A stretch of DNA of 64,000 bases, taken from positions 310,001 through 374,000 of the forward strand of contig NZ_JAQOUE010000002.1 in assembly GCF_032191465.1 (NCBI RefSeq), read 5' to 3'. The position numbers were made by a program, and so were the translations under genes. The notes beneath the pieces are model-generated. The model saw only the letters and a list, made by a program, of their open reading frames with translations, was not told the DNA's origin and searched no databases. This document shows positions 62,647-64,000 of the stretch, in pieces. This stretch comes from Candidatus Nitronereus thalassa (GTDB lineage Bacteria; Nitrospirota; Nitrospiria; Nitrospirales; UBA8639). Each line of letters opens with the position of its first letter. Within the stretch, counting starts at the first letter, position 1.

Positions 62647-63918
62647 ATGTCGGCGGAATATCCCAAAAAATATTGGTGGCTTATCCTCATCGTCGTCCCA
62701 TTGGCCATCGCGGTGATTGGCATCCTACCGCAATTCACGGGTAAGGACGAAGCCGATTCCATCACTATTTCCAATACAGAATTTTCCGGGGATCTCCACT
62801 TCAACACTACGGATGTCATTATCAAGGAGTTTACCCAAATAACAGGGCAATCCTTGAACGACCATCACCTGCTGACCTTAATCAAGAAAGGTGTAAATCT
62901 GGTGAGGGGGAAAGAATACGAAGCCGCGCTCCCTCTCTTTCAAGAAATCACCAAGCAAGTGGATTTACCCTCCGTGCAAAACAATCTGGGCACGCTGTAT
63001 GCCTCAACCGGACAGTACACCGAGGCACGAAAATCCTATCAGCGAGCGATTGCCCAAGCGCCGACCGATCCTCACGTGCAATATAACCTGGGACTCTTGA
63101 AGTATCGTGATGGAGAGGTGGAATCAGCCAAATCACACCTCATGGAAGCCTCAAACATTGGGGCGGCCAAGGATATCGTCAGGAAAATAGAGGGCCAAAA
63201 AAAAGAGGGAACGCGGGAAAACGAGCCGAACAATGTGTTTAAGCAGGCGAGCAACATGACCCCTGGACGAACCATAGAAGGCGCGCTCACTGAGCCTTCC
63301 GATGCCGATTATTTTGTATTCGAAACTCCTCCCACCCATCGCGATATGCTGGAAATTCAGTTACAGAATCACACGGACGGATATCGCCCTTACCTGGCGA
63401 TTTATAATGGTCAAAAAAATGAATTTTGGCATCAAGGCGCGGAGAACTCAGGCCAAGACTTATCGTACCGATTTCCTGCGATTCCTAGCGGTAAATATTA
63501 TGTCTACGTAGGACAATGGAGTAATACGGCGGGGCAGTATGCCTTGCGGGTAAGTGCTTTACAAAAATTCGATGGATTTGAACCCAATGAAGACCTTCAA
63601 ACAGCCGCGCCGCTCTCCATGGGAAAAGAAGCCGAAGCCAATATCATGGATTCCGGAGACCATGACTATTTTCATTTTAAGACATCCTCCAACTTCGAAA
63701 AAATCACCCTTACCCTTCGCAATCAATCCAGCACGCTCCGGCCCTACCTGGTGCTATATAATGGGGTCAAAAAAGAACTGTGGCATGCCGGCGCCGATAA
63801 CGCCGGTCAGGATCTTCGCTATGAATTTCAACCGGCGCCCAATGAATCATACTATGTGTATGTGGGGCAATGGAGCGGCACACAAGGTCTCTACCGCCTT
63901 GCTGTTCAATATCAGTAA
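62647..63918 (+). CDS. Membrane-anchored TPR protein with two PPC domains
   Basis: 423 residues from the ATG at 62647, with GGAGGG about 8 nt upstream. One transmembrane helix (WWLILIVVPLAIAVIGIL) anchors it, probably with the rest in the periplasm. TPR-like repeats follow (about 85-195: YEAALPLFQEI, LGTLYASTGQYTEARKSYQRAIAQAP), then two copies of a PPC-type beta domain (about 210-320 and 320-423). Both share RPYLxxYNG, a tryptophan-His step and YYVYVGQWS, a clear internal duplication. PPC domains usually bind ligands or sit beside secreted peptidases; there is no peptidase domain here. Confidence 0.8.
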   Translation: MSAEYPKKYWWLILIVVPLAIAVIGILPQFTGKDEADSITISNTEFSGDLHFNTTDVIIKEFTQITGQSLNDHHLLTLIKKGVNLVRGKEYEAALPLFQEITKQVDLPSVQNNLGTLYASTGQYTEARKSYQRAIAQAPTDPHVQYNLGLLKYRDGEVESAKSHLMEASNIGAAKDIVRKIEGQKKEGTRENEPNNVFKQASNMTPGRTIEGALTEPSDADYFVFETPPTHRDMLEIQLQNHTDGYRPYLAIYNGQKNEFWHQGAENSGQDLSYRFPAIPSGKYYVYVGQWSNTAGQYALRVSALQKFDGFEPNEDLQTAAPLSMGKEAEANIMDSGDHDYFHFKTSSNFEKITLTLRNQSSTLRPYLVLYNGVKKELWHAGADNAGQDLRYEFQPAPNESYYVYVGQWSGTQGLYRLAVQYQ

Positions 63919-64000
63919 TGCTTCATAAACATTTGAGAGATTTAAGAAAGTTTCAAACGGCTAAGAAATTTTAATCAAGTCTGACCCTATTTCTTAATTG

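Noticed and set aside
1-64000. CRISPR array or prophage
   Set aside because: No regularly spaced direct repeats, cas genes, integrase, capsid or terminase genes were seen.

Overview
The window is a 64-kb piece of a bacterial chromosome, roughly half G+C by eye, with compact gene order on both strands. The content points to a Gram-negative bacterium with a periplasm: OmpH/Skp-like chaperone, lipoproteins, Tat-exported molybdenum enzymes, PEP-CTERM proteins and a haem c protein. The mix of SoxC/SoxD-like proteins, PEP-CTERM proteins, large PAS/GAF kinases, a DHH-CBS tRNA nucleotidyltransferase and many TPR proteins suggests a Nitrospirota (Nitrospira-like) lineage. That assignment is an inference, not something I could test.

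Layout. 1-6.5 kb is housekeeping: panD (cut by the window edge), gatC, radC, an overlapping rsmD-coaD-aminotransferase operon, an FmdB zinc ribbon, an SGNH hydrolase, ompH with a good sigma-70 promoter, and a rhodanese. 6.5-8.5 kb is AT-rich and holds one odd DNA-binding-like gene. 8.6-13 kb encodes a very large cytoplasmic PAS/GAF histidine kinase and its NarL-type regulator. 13.5-18.7 kb has a GCS2 ligase overlapping an AstE/AspA-like hydrolase, an exported animal-type haem peroxidase and a DCC protein. 18.7-23.1 kb has a DUF427 pseudogene with three in-frame stops, an exported stand-alone Lon-type protease domain, and a tandem duplication of a PEP-CTERM gene together with its sigma-54-like control region, ending at a tRNA-Arg(CCT).

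23-39.7 kb is an accessory metabolic region: radical SAM, TPR lipoproteins, a SoxC-like molybdoenzyme with a cytochrome c fused to a TPR domain, DUF2235 hydrolase, alpha-carbonic anhydrase, GH15 glycosidase, a UDG-like protein, two glyoxalase-fold proteins and a methyltransferase. 39.7-45.6 kb is the most interesting block: a run of same-strand, mostly overlapping genes for a Tat molybdoenzyme, DUF547 lipoprotein, MNIO/DUF692 iron enzyme, DUF2063 partner, radical SAM/SPASM protein, ferritin-like di-iron protein and a TIGR04283-like glycosyltransferase. It has the make-up of a peptide- or metabolite-tailoring pathway, but I see no bufferin-type precursor. 45.8-64 kb returns to mixed functions: A-adding-type tRNA nucleotidyltransferase, phosphoesterase, an LplT-PlsC-Aas fusion, RoxA-like oxygenase, ElaA, a PAS-containing sigma-54 activator next to a possible sigma-54 target, a SET protein, YaiI, and a TPR protein with duplicated PPC domains. 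Two short genes (29 and 27 codons) with strong ribosome binding sites were found outside the long-ORF set.

Functional calls rest on motifs read by eye and remembered family patterns; no database search was run.
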